From Pseudomonadota bacterium (GTDB lineage: Bacteria > Desulfobacterota > Binatia > Binatales > Binataceae): a stretch of 64,000 nt of DNA. Positions within the stretch are counted from its first letter, which is position 1. Every line of letters starts with the position of its first letter. Shown here piece after piece: positions 52,394 to 61,139 of this stretch. The position numbers were made by a program, and so were the translations under genes. The stretch spans positions 350,853-414,852 of the forward strand of contig JAJPKA010000018.1 of NCBI GenBank assembly GCA_021323945.1, in the 5' to 3' direction. The notes beneath the pieces are model-generated. The model was not told the origin of the DNA. It worked only from the letters and a program-made list of their open reading frames with translations, and searched no databases.

Positions 52394-52574
52394 GACTGGC
52401 GAAGGATCGACCTTCGGACCATTTTCGTACTGAGCGACCGCGAGTCGGGCACCAATCAGGGTGTGTCGTCTGATCGAGCAGTCTGCGATGGTCTCCTCGG
52501 CCACTGACGAGATATCCGCGCTGGTGGGACAGTGCTATCTATTGCTGCTCGTTGATACTTAACGGAGCCGACGC

Positions 52575-52895
52575 CTATTTCTGCTCTGATAGGCGTTCCG
52601 AGGAAATAGCCGTGACCCTAAAGCCGTAGCGTTTCAGCGAGTTCACCGCCAGCTGGGCGGCGGACGCCGCCACTCGCACATACACAATCTGGCCGCAGGA
52701 GTGTGCGCGGCTGTAGGTCCCCATGTAGAGAAATGGGCAGACGGTCCGCACGAGGCTGATCGCTGCGCTTATCTCGCCCGAGCCAGTCACGTCGAGCTCG
52801 ATTCGGACCGCGTCCTCCTTGGGGTCTACTTGTATAGATGGATAGAGAGAACCGAATGTCATCGGGTCCAAGACCCTATCTGATGCCTCTGCCAT
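52575..52895 (-). CDS. Hypothetical protein, possibly ACT-like
   Basis: A 106-residue soluble protein. A GAGGT sits five to six bases before the ATG, which supports a real gene. The sequence alternates beta-like and helical segments (DAVRIELDVTGSGEISAAIS, QIVYVRVAASAAQLAVNSLK, FRVTAISSERL), a pattern seen in small ACT-type ligand-binding domains; the match is not strong. Two Cys (TVCPFLYMG, HSCGQIV) might form a pair. Function unknown. The bases around it, 52394-52574 and 52896-53209, show no other gene. Confidence 0.6.
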   Translation of the reverse strand: MAEASDRVLDPMTFGSLYPSIQVDPKEDAVRIELDVTGSGEISAAISLVRTVCPFLYMGTYSRAHSCGQIVYVRVAASAAQLAVNSLKRYGFRVTAISSERLSEQK

Positions 52896-53209
52896 TGGAA
52901 CCTCACTCGGCGTCGGCAGACTGTTAATAGATAGTCAAGCAACCGGCGAGCCAGGTCTCCGTGAGTCTGGTGTTTGATGTTCGCCTTATTTGGTCTGACT
53001 GCGCTGATGCAAAAGGGTGCAAGACCTCTGGCGCGAATCGCTACATTCAGCACAGCCACTATATCGCTTAGCGGGCCGTCAGGTACAGCGCGTTGAGCGA
53101 CTGCGGATTTGCCTTAGCAAGCTCTCGGTTCATCGGCCAACCGAAAGAGGCGCCCGCTGGCATGTCCGATGCTCGATGACGTTTGTCGAAACACATAGGA
53201 GGAGTCGCG

Positions 53210-53623
53210 ATGAATGAGTTTCAGTTTGTTCGTGAAGTAGCGCAGCGCACTTACGGCGATGAACGACGTGCAGAAACCTTGATTTTTGCCGTATTTCAAG
53301 AATTGCGCGATCGACTGACCCCCGGTGAGGCGGCTAACGTTGCGGCCCAGCTTCCTTCGTCACTTAAAATGTTGTGGCTGTCTTTCGACCGGCCGGATCG
53401 CAAAATTCGCCATGTGCACGAAGGCGCTTTTTTGCTCGACGTGGCCCGGATGGCCGGGCTGGACGATATAGTCGAGGCCGAGGAAGCCGTTACCGCGGTA
53501 TTCGCCGTGCTTCAACGAGCCCTCAGCAGCCCGAATGGCATGACGGGCGTAGCTCGCCATATTTTCAGCCAGCTTCCCGAAGATCTCAAACAATTATGGC
53601 TTAGCGCCAGCGAAGTTCAGTGA
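53210..53623 (+). CDS. DUF2267-family protein
   Basis: A 137-residue all-helical DUF2267 protein, preceded by AGGAGG. It consists of two copies of about 65 residues: the first ends LTPGEAANVAAQLPSSLKML, the second GVARHIFSQLPEDLKQLWL, each with a preceding helix (FAVFQELRDR, FAVLQRAL). DUF2267 proteins are small stress-associated proteins of unknown function; this fits the local gene set. Confidence 0.85.
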   Translation: MNEFQFVREVAQRTYGDERRAETLIFAVFQELRDRLTPGEAANVAAQLPSSLKMLWLSFDRPDRKIRHVHEGAFLLDVARMAGLDDIVEAEEAVTAVFAVLQRALSSPNGMTGVARHIFSQLPEDLKQLWLSASEVQ

Positions 53624-54274
53624 AAGGCCGGAATTTTCTTTGACCAGGTCAGCCCGATCGAAGAATTGTCCCAACCGAGCCCAAATGAAACTCTTGTGCC
53701 TGGTGGCAAGTAGCGCGGCTAAGCGCCCTGCCACCTGTGCCATCAGGTACCGCGCCCGTTGCATACCTTCAGGATCTCGCCGTATCCCCCAGCGATGGCC
53801 GCCATGCGTCTTCCCGGAGAGCTCACTCATTTTGGAGCCGCATCGACTCTCGCTACCGGCTTAGCTTTTCTAGCAAAAGGTATTGATGCCGGGTCATAAC
53901 GCACCAAGGCCGGCTACGCGTGCTCGTCATGGGTGGTTTGTTCTTTGGTCAACAAGAATTCGGGATACGGCCTGCGCTAGCAGCACGTGACTTGCCGCCG
54001 ATGCCGTGCTCAAGCTATGAAGCGGCTTCGTCGAACCGCTGAATCTGCAACCAATAATCCCAGGTGGAGTGACGACCATTCACCCCGCTTGGGCGAAGCG
54101 CTTCATAATGAAACGAATTTCTTAGCCGTTAAGTGTCGGTCGCAAGCTCGCCGAAGACCCGGTGCGGCCATCCTGCAGGTATCAGCAACCACGCGCTGAG
54201 TCCCCTACTTCGCAGCGTGCACCGTAAAGTCCGGACTCTTGACCTCCTACGACGCTCGTCGTAGGGTTTTCTCA
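53624..54274. other. 651-base intergenic region before the BlaI operon
   Basis: No convincing gene; a minus-strand frame at 53594-53830 lacks a ribosome-binding site and any family match. The 3' end carries the BlaI promoter: TTGACC (54239-54244), a palindrome, then TAGGGT (54262-54267) at 17-base spacing. Confidence 0.45.
54246..54265. promoter_or_regulatory. Palindrome in the blaI promoter (candidate BlaI operator)
   Basis: CCTACGAC-GCTC-GTCGTAGG, perfect 8-bp arms with a four-base centre. It lies between a -35-like TTGACC and a weak -10-like TAGGGT, directly upstream of the repressor gene, where BlaI/MecI repressors usually bind their own promoters. Binding is inferred, not shown. Confidence 0.6.
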
Positions 54275-54673
54275 ATGAAGGATAGGTTCAGGCTGCCCGG
54301 TGGCGATCTGGAATATGCGGTACTGGCAAAGCTCTGGGAGTTGGGCAGCGCCTCGACGCGCGACATTCACCGGCAAGTGGGCGAACCTCAAGGGCTCGTC
54401 TATACGACCATCGCAAAGGTTTTGGATCGCCTGCACGCCAAGCGCCTCGTGGACCGTGAGCGCCAGGGCGTGAGCTTTGTCTACCGGCCGCGCGTGGATC
54501 GCGATGTGGTAGAGAGAGCCCGCGCCCGAACGTTTTTGAGCCGGCTTTTGGGCGCCACTCCTCGTTCCGCGGTAGCCACCCTCGTGGACGCGGTCGAGTC
54601 GCTGGATCCAAAGCTACTTGATGATCTCGCGCGGATTGTAGCTGCGCGCAGGAGGTCAAGGCATGGAACGTGA
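54275..54673 (+). CDS. BlaI/MecI/CopY-family transcriptional repressor
   Basis: A 132-residue dimeric winged-helix repressor. Signature: LEYAVLAKLWELGSASTRDI, VYTTIAKVLDRLHAKRLVDR and the beta-wing VSFVYRPRVD, then a C-terminal dimerisation helix (SAVATLVDAVESLDPKLLDD). The ATG at 54275 lies only about eight bases after the -10-like hexamer, so the mRNA may be nearly leaderless; an upstream in-frame ATG at 54239 falls inside the promoter. It overlaps the M56 gene by eleven bases, the usual BlaI-BlaR coupling. Confidence 0.9.
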   Translation: MKDRFRLPGGDLEYAVLAKLWELGSASTRDIHRQVGEPQGLVYTTIAKVLDRLHAKRLVDRERQGVSFVYRPRVDRDVVERARARTFLSRLLGATPRSAVATLVDAVESLDPKLLDDLARIVAARRRSRHGT

Positions 54674-55517
54674 GAGCTGTCTGGCCATGTTAGTGGTTCT
54701 GATTGGCGAGGTAGTGCTGCTAGGGTGCGGCTGGTGGCTGCCCTCTCTGGTGCGAAACGGTAATGCTCGGCAGTTTGAAGAAGCTGCGTGGCGACAGTTG
54801 TGGTTGCCCGTTGTGCCCGGATTCGCCGTTACAGCATGGCTCTGCGGATGGGCGCTGACGCAGCCTGACCCCGTCCCAACGAGGGCGCCAATTTCGTTGA
54901 TCTTGACCGCATCGACCTTTGCGCTGGTTTTCATCAGAGCTGCTGTGCGAGCAGCCTGGTCGCTGGTCGTGGAACAGGGAGAGCCGGGCTCAGCGACTGT
55001 CGGTTTACTGCGGCCGTGGGTTTTGATTTCCCCCCGCCTGGTGCGAAAGCTTGATGATCGCGAGCTCGAAGCTGTGCTGCAACATGAACGGGCGCACGCG
55101 CGCCATCGAGACCCGTTGCGCATCTGGCTGGCGCAGTTCGTGACGGACTTGTTGTGGCCGTGGCCGCAAGCCGAGGAGAGGTTGCGGCGATGGCTTGTTG
55201 CGCTAGAGTTTGCGCGCGATGAGGAAGCGCGTCTAGCAGGTGTTCAAGGCTCGGATTTAGCGTCCGCTGTTGTGACCTGTGCCCAGTTGCGCGCAGCAGC
55301 CCCTGTCATGCCCATCGCTAGGTTAGCCAGCGACGAATCAGTCGTAAGGCAGCGCGTCGATTGGCTGCTCGGTCCCTTTTCTTATTCGCAAGCGCAAGAA
55401 TATAGGAACCCTCGCTTCGTTTCTCGACTATTGGGGTTTGTTCTCGTGTGTGGGCTGGTTGCGGGTATGACAACCGGCGCAACGGTGATTCACGCAATAC
55501 TTCGATTTGCCCCATAA
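54663..55517 (+). CDS. M56-family (BlaR1-like) membrane metalloprotease without sensor domain
   Basis: A 284-residue membrane protease. Hydrophobic segments lie at about residues 8-28, 46-64, 78-95 and near 255-280. The zinc motif HERAH (H141, E142, H145) is followed by LEFARDEEARLAG with the third-ligand Glu. BlaR1 uses this type of domain to destroy BlaI, but the penicillin-binding sensor domain of BlaR1 is missing here, as in mycobacterial relatives. It probably triggers derepression of the efflux genes in response to an unknown signal. Confidence 0.85.
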   Translation: MERESCLAMLVVLIGEVVLLGCGWWLPSLVRNGNARQFEEAAWRQLWLPVVPGFAVTAWLCGWALTQPDPVPTRAPISLILTASTFALVFIRAAVRAAWSLVVEQGEPGSATVGLLRPWVLISPRLVRKLDDRELEAVLQHERAHARHRDPLRIWLAQFVTDLLWPWPQAEERLRRWLVALEFARDEEARLAGVQGSDLASAVVTCAQLRAAAPVMPIARLASDESVVRQRVDWLLGPFSYSQAQEYRNPRFVSRLLGFVLVCGLVAGMTTGATVIHAILRFAP

Positions 55518-55552
55518 GCGCCGTTAGGGCCGAACCGTACAGCCATCGAAGC

Positions 55553-56257
55553 ATGGAGGCGCCAACCGATCAGATAGCCGTCCACTGCCGCGGAGTGACG
55601 AAGACCTACGGGTTCGGCGATGCTCGGGTGACTGCGTTGCGAGGTGTCGACCTCGATGTTCGTTGCGGCGAATTGCTTATGCTGGCGGGGCCTTCGGGAT
55701 GCGGCAAGACAACCTTGCTCGCCCTCATTGCAGCGATACTCGATCGCGACGGCGGCGAATGCACGGTGCTCGGCCTCGATCTTCAGAAGATGGAGAAGAC
55801 CGAGCGGGCACGCTTCCGGGCTCGCTCGATTGGCTTCGTATTTCAAACATTCAATCTCCTGCCCGCGCTCAGTGCGACCGAGAACGTCGCCGCGCCGCTG
55901 TTAATCAACGGGTTCTCACGTTCGCAGGCGGTTTGTCGGGCGAGGGAGATCCTCGACGCAGTGGGTTTGAAGACGCGCAAAGATGCCCTTCCCAGCAATC
56001 TCAGCGGGGGCCAGCAACAACGGGTCGCGATTGCGCGCGCGTTGGTTCACAGTCCGCGGGTGGTCATCTGCGACGAGCCGACCAGTCAACTCGATCGCGA
56101 AACTGGGCAAGCCGTGATGGAAGTGCTGCGAACTTTTGCGCGGAGCGTGGACCGCGCTGTGATCGTTGTTACTCATGACAACCGCATTTTCGAGTTCGCA
56201 GATCGCCTGGCTCGAATGGACGATGGCAGGATAGTTGAGGTGCTCAGGGGCGGATAG
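55553..56257 (+). CDS. ABC exporter ATPase (MacB/LolD type)
   Basis: A 234-residue ATPase. Walker A GPSGCGKTTLLALI, Q-loop region IGFVFQTFNLLPALSATENV, signature NLSGGQQQRVAIARALVH, Walker B VVICDEPTSQLD and H-loop VIVVTHDNRIFEFADR are all intact. It follows the M56 gene by 35 bases and precedes the membrane-fusion gene by seven, and powers the FtsX-type permease at the end of this operon. ATG 55553 is chosen; the ribosome-binding site is weak. Confidence 0.93.
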   Translation: MEAPTDQIAVHCRGVTKTYGFGDARVTALRGVDLDVRCGELLMLAGPSGCGKTTLLALIAAILDRDGGECTVLGLDLQKMEKTERARFRARSIGFVFQTFNLLPALSATENVAAPLLINGFSRSQAVCRAREILDAVGLKTRKDALPSNLSGGQQQRVAIARALVHSPRVVICDEPTSQLDRETGQAVMEVLRTFARSVDRAVIVVTHDNRIFEFADRLARMDDGRIVEVLRGG

Positions 56258-56264
56258 TCCGTGG

Positions 56265-57206
56265 ATGGCAATGATTCGGAAGTACATCCTCCCGGGCCTG
56301 GCGGTCATCGGTCTGATTGTTGGCATTGGGACCGTGTTACGCGGCCATCGACCACCGGCAGTGGAACCCCCTGTGTCGGCGCCAGCACAAGCACCGTACA
56401 CGTCCTATGTTGCAGGTGCCGGCATTGTCGAGGCGGCGACAGAGAATATCGCAGTTGGCACCCCGGTATCAGGAATAGTGACTGCGATCTACGTCAAGTG
56501 GGGCGATCACGTGAATGTGGGAGACCCGCTGTTCAAGATTGACGATCGCGATCTTCAGGCAGATCTCCTGCCCGCAGTCGCAAAAGTTAAAGAGGCGGAA
56601 GCGGCGCTGAGTATGGCAAGGAATCAGCTCAGGTTGGTAGAGAGGGTGCCGGATAAACGCGCGATTAGTGTCGCAGAGCTGACCGACCACAGTTCCAAGG
56701 TAGCGGTCGCTGAAGCCGCGGTTGAGCTCGCGAAGGCTCGAGTCAAGCAAATCAGAATGGAGATTCAGCGGCGAACCATTCGGGCGCTGGTCTCCGGACG
56801 AATTTTGCAAATCAAGCTGCGATTGGGGGAGTTCGCGCAGGCGGGAGTTCTGGCCACGCCGCTGATAGTTTTGGGCCAGGATTCGCCGTGGCTCCACGTC
56901 CGCGTCGATATCGATCAGAATGACGCGTGGAGGTTCCGGCCGGGTGCGCCGGCAATGGGCTTCGTGCGGGGCAACGCGCGGCTTAGGACCCCACTCCAAT
57001 TCGTGCGTGTCGAGCCATATGTCATCCCGAAGATATCGTTCACCGGCCAAAGTTCCGAACGCGTCGATACTCGTGTGTTGCAGGTTATCTATAGCTTCGA
57101 TTCATCGGCGTTGCCGGTCTACGTAGGTCAGCAGCTCGACGTCTTTGTCCAGGCTCCTCCGCCGAGTTGGGCTTCGAGGCAACAGCTCACCGACCCGCTC
57201 AAATGA
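56265..57206 (+). CDS. HlyD-type membrane fusion protein of efflux pump
   Basis: A 313-residue periplasmic adaptor with one N-terminal membrane helix (ILPGLAVIGLIVGIGTVLR). The biotinyl-lipoyl halves are visible (GTPVSGIVTAIYVKWGDHVN with GDPLFKIDDRDLQ; RALVSGRILQIKLRLGEFAQ) around a short alpha-hairpin with Ala/Glu/Val-rich helices. It bridges the inner-membrane ABC exporter to the outer-membrane factor. Its TGA overlaps the next ATG (ATGA). Confidence 0.88.
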   Translation: MAMIRKYILPGLAVIGLIVGIGTVLRGHRPPAVEPPVSAPAQAPYTSYVAGAGIVEAATENIAVGTPVSGIVTAIYVKWGDHVNVGDPLFKIDDRDLQADLLPAVAKVKEAEAALSMARNQLRLVERVPDKRAISVAELTDHSSKVAVAEAAVELAKARVKQIRMEIQRRTIRALVSGRILQIKLRLGEFAQAGVLATPLIVLGQDSPWLHVRVDIDQNDAWRFRPGAPAMGFVRGNARLRTPLQFVRVEPYVIPKISFTGQSSERVDTRVLQVIYSFDSSALPVYVGQQLDVFVQAPPPSWASRQQLTDPLK

Positions 57207-58645
57207 ACTTGTCGCATTCTCGGCTGATGGCGGCACTGCTGGCCGCTGTCGTTGGCGGTTGCGTAGTGGGGCCTGCCTATCACCCGCCAGTTGAAAATTT
57301 GCCCGCGCACTGGAGCGAAATGACGCCCGCGACCTCGCCATCCACGAGGGCGGTTAGCAGGACCTGGTGGCAGGAGTTCAAAGATCCGGAACTGAATTCG
57401 CTCCTGCAGCGGGCCGCGCGCAACAACCTCGGAATCAAGCAGGCTGAAGCGCGGATCCGCGAGGCTCGCGCGAAGTATAGATTCGCTTCTGCCGCGCTGT
57501 GGCCGTCGGCAGACGCTAGTGCTTCCTACACGCGTCTTTTGCAGGACGAGGACATTTTCGGACCGCTATCAGCCGGGCCGTTTCCGGTTGTGCTTGGTCA
57601 GCAACCCGAGAACCTTTTTGAAGCTGGCTTCGATGCGCAGTGGGAGATCGACCTGTTCGGCCACGCCCGACGGACGGTGGAAGCGGCACAGGCGGATGTG
57701 GCGGGCTCTTACTATCGTCGCGCCGAGGCAACATTGACGATTATCGCCGAGGTGGCGCGCAATTACATCGAACTCCGCGGTTTCCAGCAACAACTGGCAA
57801 TTGCGCGCCGTAACCTGGCCGTCCAGAAGGACATCCTGGCCCTGACGAGAGCGCGCTACACGGGCGGCTTGGTCTCCGAACTCGACGTGCAGCGGGCGCA
57901 GGCGCTGGTAGAGTCGACCGCGGCGAGCATTCCTGCGCTGGAAGTCTCGTATCAAAATGCGGCCCATCGTTTGAGCGTGCTGCTGGGGGAGTTTCCAGGA
58001 GCGCTCGACAGTGAACTGCGGTACCCGCAGCCGATTCCTGTCGCTCCTTTCGATTTGCCGCCCGATCTGCCGTCGTCCTTGCTTCGACAACGTCCCGACA
58101 TCCGGCGCGCCGAGCGGAAGGTGGCCGCAGCGACGGCACGAATTGGCGTGGCGACGTCGGACCTTTATCCGAGGTTTTCGCTGATCGGATTCGCGGGGCT
58201 GGAGAGCTTGGCGGCCAGTGAGTTTTTTGATAGCGGCAGCAGGTTCTGGGGGATCGGCCCCTCGATCACCTGGCCCATCTTTCGGGGGCGACAGCTCGTG
58301 GCTGTCATAAAGGTGCGCCAGGCGCAGCAACAGCAGGCGGTTATCGCGTACCGCCAGACAATCCTTAAGGCGGTTGAAGAAGTGGAAAACGCGCTCGCCG
58401 CCTACACTCACGAGCGAGATCGGCGCATGGTCCTTGCGAATGCTGTGACCGCGAAGCGGCGGGCCGCGTCGTTGGCGCGTGCCCTTTACCTGAGCGGTCT
58501 GACAGATTTCTTGAGCGTGCTCGATGCACAACGGGATCTCCTGCAAAGTCAGCGCGACCTCGCGCGCAGCGACACCGCTCTGTCGTGTGCGGTCGTCGCC
58601 TTGCATAAGGCGCTGGGCGGCGGATGGCGGGATCCGTCGCAGTAG
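57203..58645 (+). CDS. Outer-membrane efflux lipoprotein (NodT/OprM family)
   Basis: A 480-residue TolC-like outer-membrane factor. The signal ends in a lipobox (AAVVGGC), so it is lipidated. Typical pieces follow: RTWWQEFKDPELNSLLQRAA, the two helical repeats around NLAVQKDILALTRARYTGGL and SELDVQRAQALVES, LRQRPDIRRAERKVAAATAR and GPSITWPIFRGRQL. ATG 57203 overlaps the upstream stop by four bases. Confidence 0.94.
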   Translation: MNLSHSRLMAALLAAVVGGCVVGPAYHPPVENLPAHWSEMTPATSPSTRAVSRTWWQEFKDPELNSLLQRAARNNLGIKQAEARIREARAKYRFASAALWPSADASASYTRLLQDEDIFGPLSAGPFPVVLGQQPENLFEAGFDAQWEIDLFGHARRTVEAAQADVAGSYYRRAEATLTIIAEVARNYIELRGFQQQLAIARRNLAVQKDILALTRARYTGGLVSELDVQRAQALVESTAASIPALEVSYQNAAHRLSVLLGEFPGALDSELRYPQPIPVAPFDLPPDLPSSLLRQRPDIRRAERKVAAATARIGVATSDLYPRFSLIGFAGLESLAASEFFDSGSRFWGIGPSITWPIFRGRQLVAVIKVRQAQQQQAVIAYRQTILKAVEEVENALAAYTHERDRRMVLANAVTAKRRAASLARALYLSGLTDFLSVLDAQRDLLQSQRDLARSDTALSCAVVALHKALGGGWRDPSQ

Positions 58646-58699
58646 TCTGGCCCGCGGACAAAGCTCGCTCGGCCAGGGTTGAAGCCAGGGAATTTGAAA

Positions 58700-59896
58700 A
58701 TGTTCGGTATTGCGCTGAAGATGCTCATCGGGGATCGCGCTAAGTATAGTGGACTGGTCTTCGGGGTCGCTTTCACCTCGTTTTTGGTCACCTTCGCGAT
58801 GTCCTTCTTCTCGGGCTTCCTGACCCGAGGGTTTGCGCTGATCGCGGAAAATCCCACGGTCGATGTCTGGGTGATGGACCCGAGTGTCCGCTCGGTCGAA
58901 CTCACTACAAATCTGCCGGCATCGGCACTTAGCGAGGTGCGTAGTGTGGTCGGCGTGCGGTCAGCAGTGCCGCTGGCTCTTGGTATGGCCGAGGCGCGCT
59001 TTGCCAATGGTTGCTTCCAACAAGTTCAGGTGATCGGCGTTGATGATTCGACTCTTGGCGGCCTGCCACCGATAGCCGATGCCACTAGTGCAATTGTGCT
59101 ACGTGCGTCCGACGCCGTGATTGTCGATTCGGGTGGAACGTCTGGGAAACTTGAGACCCCGCGACGACAGAACGATCAGTGGGCGTACGGCGCACCGCGC
59201 CTGGATGCCCCGACTCGCCCGCTGTCAAGGGGCGATGAGCTACTGGTCAACGACCACCGGGTGTGGGTCGCGGGGCGCGCGCACGGGTTATCGCGCTTTC
59301 CGCCAAGGCCGCTGTTGTACACCACGTTCTCGAACGCCGATCGTATTCTGCTGCCTGAGCGTCGGCGCCTTACCTTCGTCCTCGCCACTGCCATGCCAGG
59401 CGTGTCTTCCCGAGAGCTCGCACGACGCATCGAGCGTCAAACTGGCCTGCGCGCGCGCACCTCAGCCGAATTCAAGGCTGATACCGTGCGTTGGTACCTG
59501 GCCAATTCCGAAGATGTCGAGGATGTAGGCTGGATGCTGGCGCTTGCGGGAGTAGTCGGGCTCGGAATCACCGGAGTGATGCTTTATATGTTCACGACCG
59601 AGAACCTCTGGCAGTACGCTGTGCTGAGCGCGATGGGTGTGACCCCGCGAATGCTGATGATGACTATCTTTGTTCAGGCAGGACTCTGCGCATTGCTTGG
59701 AACCGGACTTGGAATCGGATCATGTGCAGTCGCTGGCAGCCTTGCCGCAGATATTGCGCACTATCCCTTTCGGATGATGTGGTTCACGCCACTGGCCGGA
59801 GGCGCTGCCGTGCTGCTGGTGAGCCTGGTTGCCGCCTTACTAAGTAGCCGGCCAGTACTAAAGCTGCAGCCAATGCTAGTATTTGAGAGGCGCTAG
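58700..59896 (+). CDS. ABC exporter permease, FtsX/DevC-like
   Basis: A 398-residue permease with an N-terminal membrane segment (SGLVFGVAFTSFLVTFAMSF), a periplasmic MacB-type domain of about 200 residues (VDVWVMDPSVRSVE, SAVPLALGMAEARFANG) and three C-terminal membrane helices (MLALAGVVGLGITGVMLYMF and following). DevC-type permeases work with an HlyD adaptor and TolC-like factor, which is the layout here. ATG 58700 follows GGGAAT; a TTG at 58679 is possible. It is the last gene of the BlaI-led operon. Confidence 0.88.
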   Translation: MFGIALKMLIGDRAKYSGLVFGVAFTSFLVTFAMSFFSGFLTRGFALIAENPTVDVWVMDPSVRSVELTTNLPASALSEVRSVVGVRSAVPLALGMAEARFANGCFQQVQVIGVDDSTLGGLPPIADATSAIVLRASDAVIVDSGGTSGKLETPRRQNDQWAYGAPRLDAPTRPLSRGDELLVNDHRVWVAGRAHGLSRFPPRPLLYTTFSNADRILLPERRRLTFVLATAMPGVSSRELARRIERQTGLRARTSAEFKADTVRWYLANSEDVEDVGWMLALAGVVGLGITGVMLYMFTTENLWQYAVLSAMGVTPRMLMMTIFVQAGLCALLGTGLGIGSCAVAGSLAADIAHYPFRMMWFTPLAGGAAVLLVSLVAALLSSRPVLKLQPMLVFERR

Positions 59897-60084
59897 AAAG
59901 CAGGGCGAACGAATCATGGCCAGAGAAATTCAGCGAGAAACAGAGAAATATGGACGAACCAGGGTAAAATAGGGGATGAGTTCGACAGGTCGAGTAACTC
60001 GTTGGCCGCAATAAGGTCAGGCGCTAAGGCAGATGAGCCCGCCGCCCTAACCGCGAGGACTGAACAGCCGCGCGAGGGAAGTGT

Positions 60085-61125
60085 CTACGCGATGTAGGCG
60101 CATGCCTGGTCGAGGTAGCACCTTGCCATCTCACGACACGCGATTCGTTCAGCAACCGGCCTGTCGAGTTGGTTGCTCGCGATCAGCTCGACTTTGGCCC
60201 GCACGAGTGCGCGATAACATTGGTAAAATGGAAGGAGCACAGGTAACGCTCCATCGCCGGTTGCCAGAACGTAAGATCGGACCAGCTCGGTCGCAAGCTC
60301 GGGTGCTTTAAGACGATCCAGATCCATCGCCAGAAACGCAACTTCCGAGGCAGTATCCCCATAACGTAACGCCGCGCTGAATTCCACGCAGTCGATAATT
60401 CTGATTCCTCCGTCGGTCAAATAAACCGAGTCAGTCCGTAGGTCTCCGTGACCGTCCAGAACATAGCCGTTAAGTGCCCTTGTATTAAGAAATTGCCAGC
60501 GCGCAGATATGTAACTTCGGGCATAGGCTTCGATTAACCTAAGTTTATCGCGGCTGACCGTATCTGCCAGAAGTCGTTCTGTTTCGGCGATATTGCCGAC
60601 AACTAACCGCCAGATAGCGGCTGCAGTTCCATAGCGCCAAGCTTCCTGTCTCGAGGCGGTGGCGTGAAATTCAGCCAGGCGGTTTGCAACCCCCTGAATC
60701 TCGGCGGCGCTGATCTTTCTGGCAGCAATTCGATTGTCGAGTCGCTGGTCATCCGGTAGTCGGCGCATTTTCACGGCAAATTCAATCGCAGCTTGCTCAT
60801 CTTTGGGCGCTTGGCCGAAACGAAAAGTGCCGTCTCTAAACGTTATCGGGACGACTGCAAGGTACACATCGGGCGCCAACCGACGATTGAGAATTATCTC
60901 GCATTTACAGAGCTCGTGACGTTTGCCGAGCGTTGAAGAGTCGAGCCATGGCAACCGAAGGGGTTTCTTTATTTTGTAAGCAAACTCTTCAGTGAGAAAG
61001 ACATAAGAAATGTGGGTTTGTCGTAGCTCGATTGGACTGGAACCAGGTCCGTAGAAATCCGACCGCATCATCGCATCGACGAGACTGGGAGGAGACTGAT
61101 CTTTGAGTTCTTCGGCTGTCGCCAT
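60085..61125 (-). CDS. Aminoglycoside-phosphotransferase-like kinase (COG2187 type)
   Basis: A 346-residue small-molecule kinase-fold protein. Seen: RQTHISYVFLTEEFAYKIKK, the LNRRLAPDVYLAVVPITF segment, the catalytic loop GYVLDGHGDLRTDSVYL and the metal site RIIDCVEFS. Many relatives carry a second, P-loop kinase domain (COG0645) after this one; it is absent here. Substrate unknown; the name does not imply antibiotic resistance. ATG 61125 sits 14 bases after the Usp-CBS stop, so the two are probably one transcript. Confidence 0.83.
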   Translation of the reverse strand: MATAEELKDQSPPSLVDAMMRSDFYGPGSSPIELRQTHISYVFLTEEFAYKIKKPLRLPWLDSSTLGKRHELCKCEIILNRRLAPDVYLAVVPITFRDGTFRFGQAPKDEQAAIEFAVKMRRLPDDQRLDNRIAARKISAAEIQGVANRLAEFHATASRQEAWRYGTAAAIWRLVVGNIAETERLLADTVSRDKLRLIEAYARSYISARWQFLNTRALNGYVLDGHGDLRTDSVYLTDGGIRIIDCVEFSAALRYGDTASEVAFLAMDLDRLKAPELATELVRSYVLATGDGALPVLLPFYQCYRALVRAKVELIASNQLDRPVAERIACREMARCYLDQACAYIA

Positions 61126-61139
61126 TTGAGTCACTCGCC

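Noticed and set aside
53594..53830. 78-residue minus-strand frame after the DUF2267 gene
   Set aside because: It overlaps the DUF2267 stop, lacks a ribosome-binding site and resembles nothing known.
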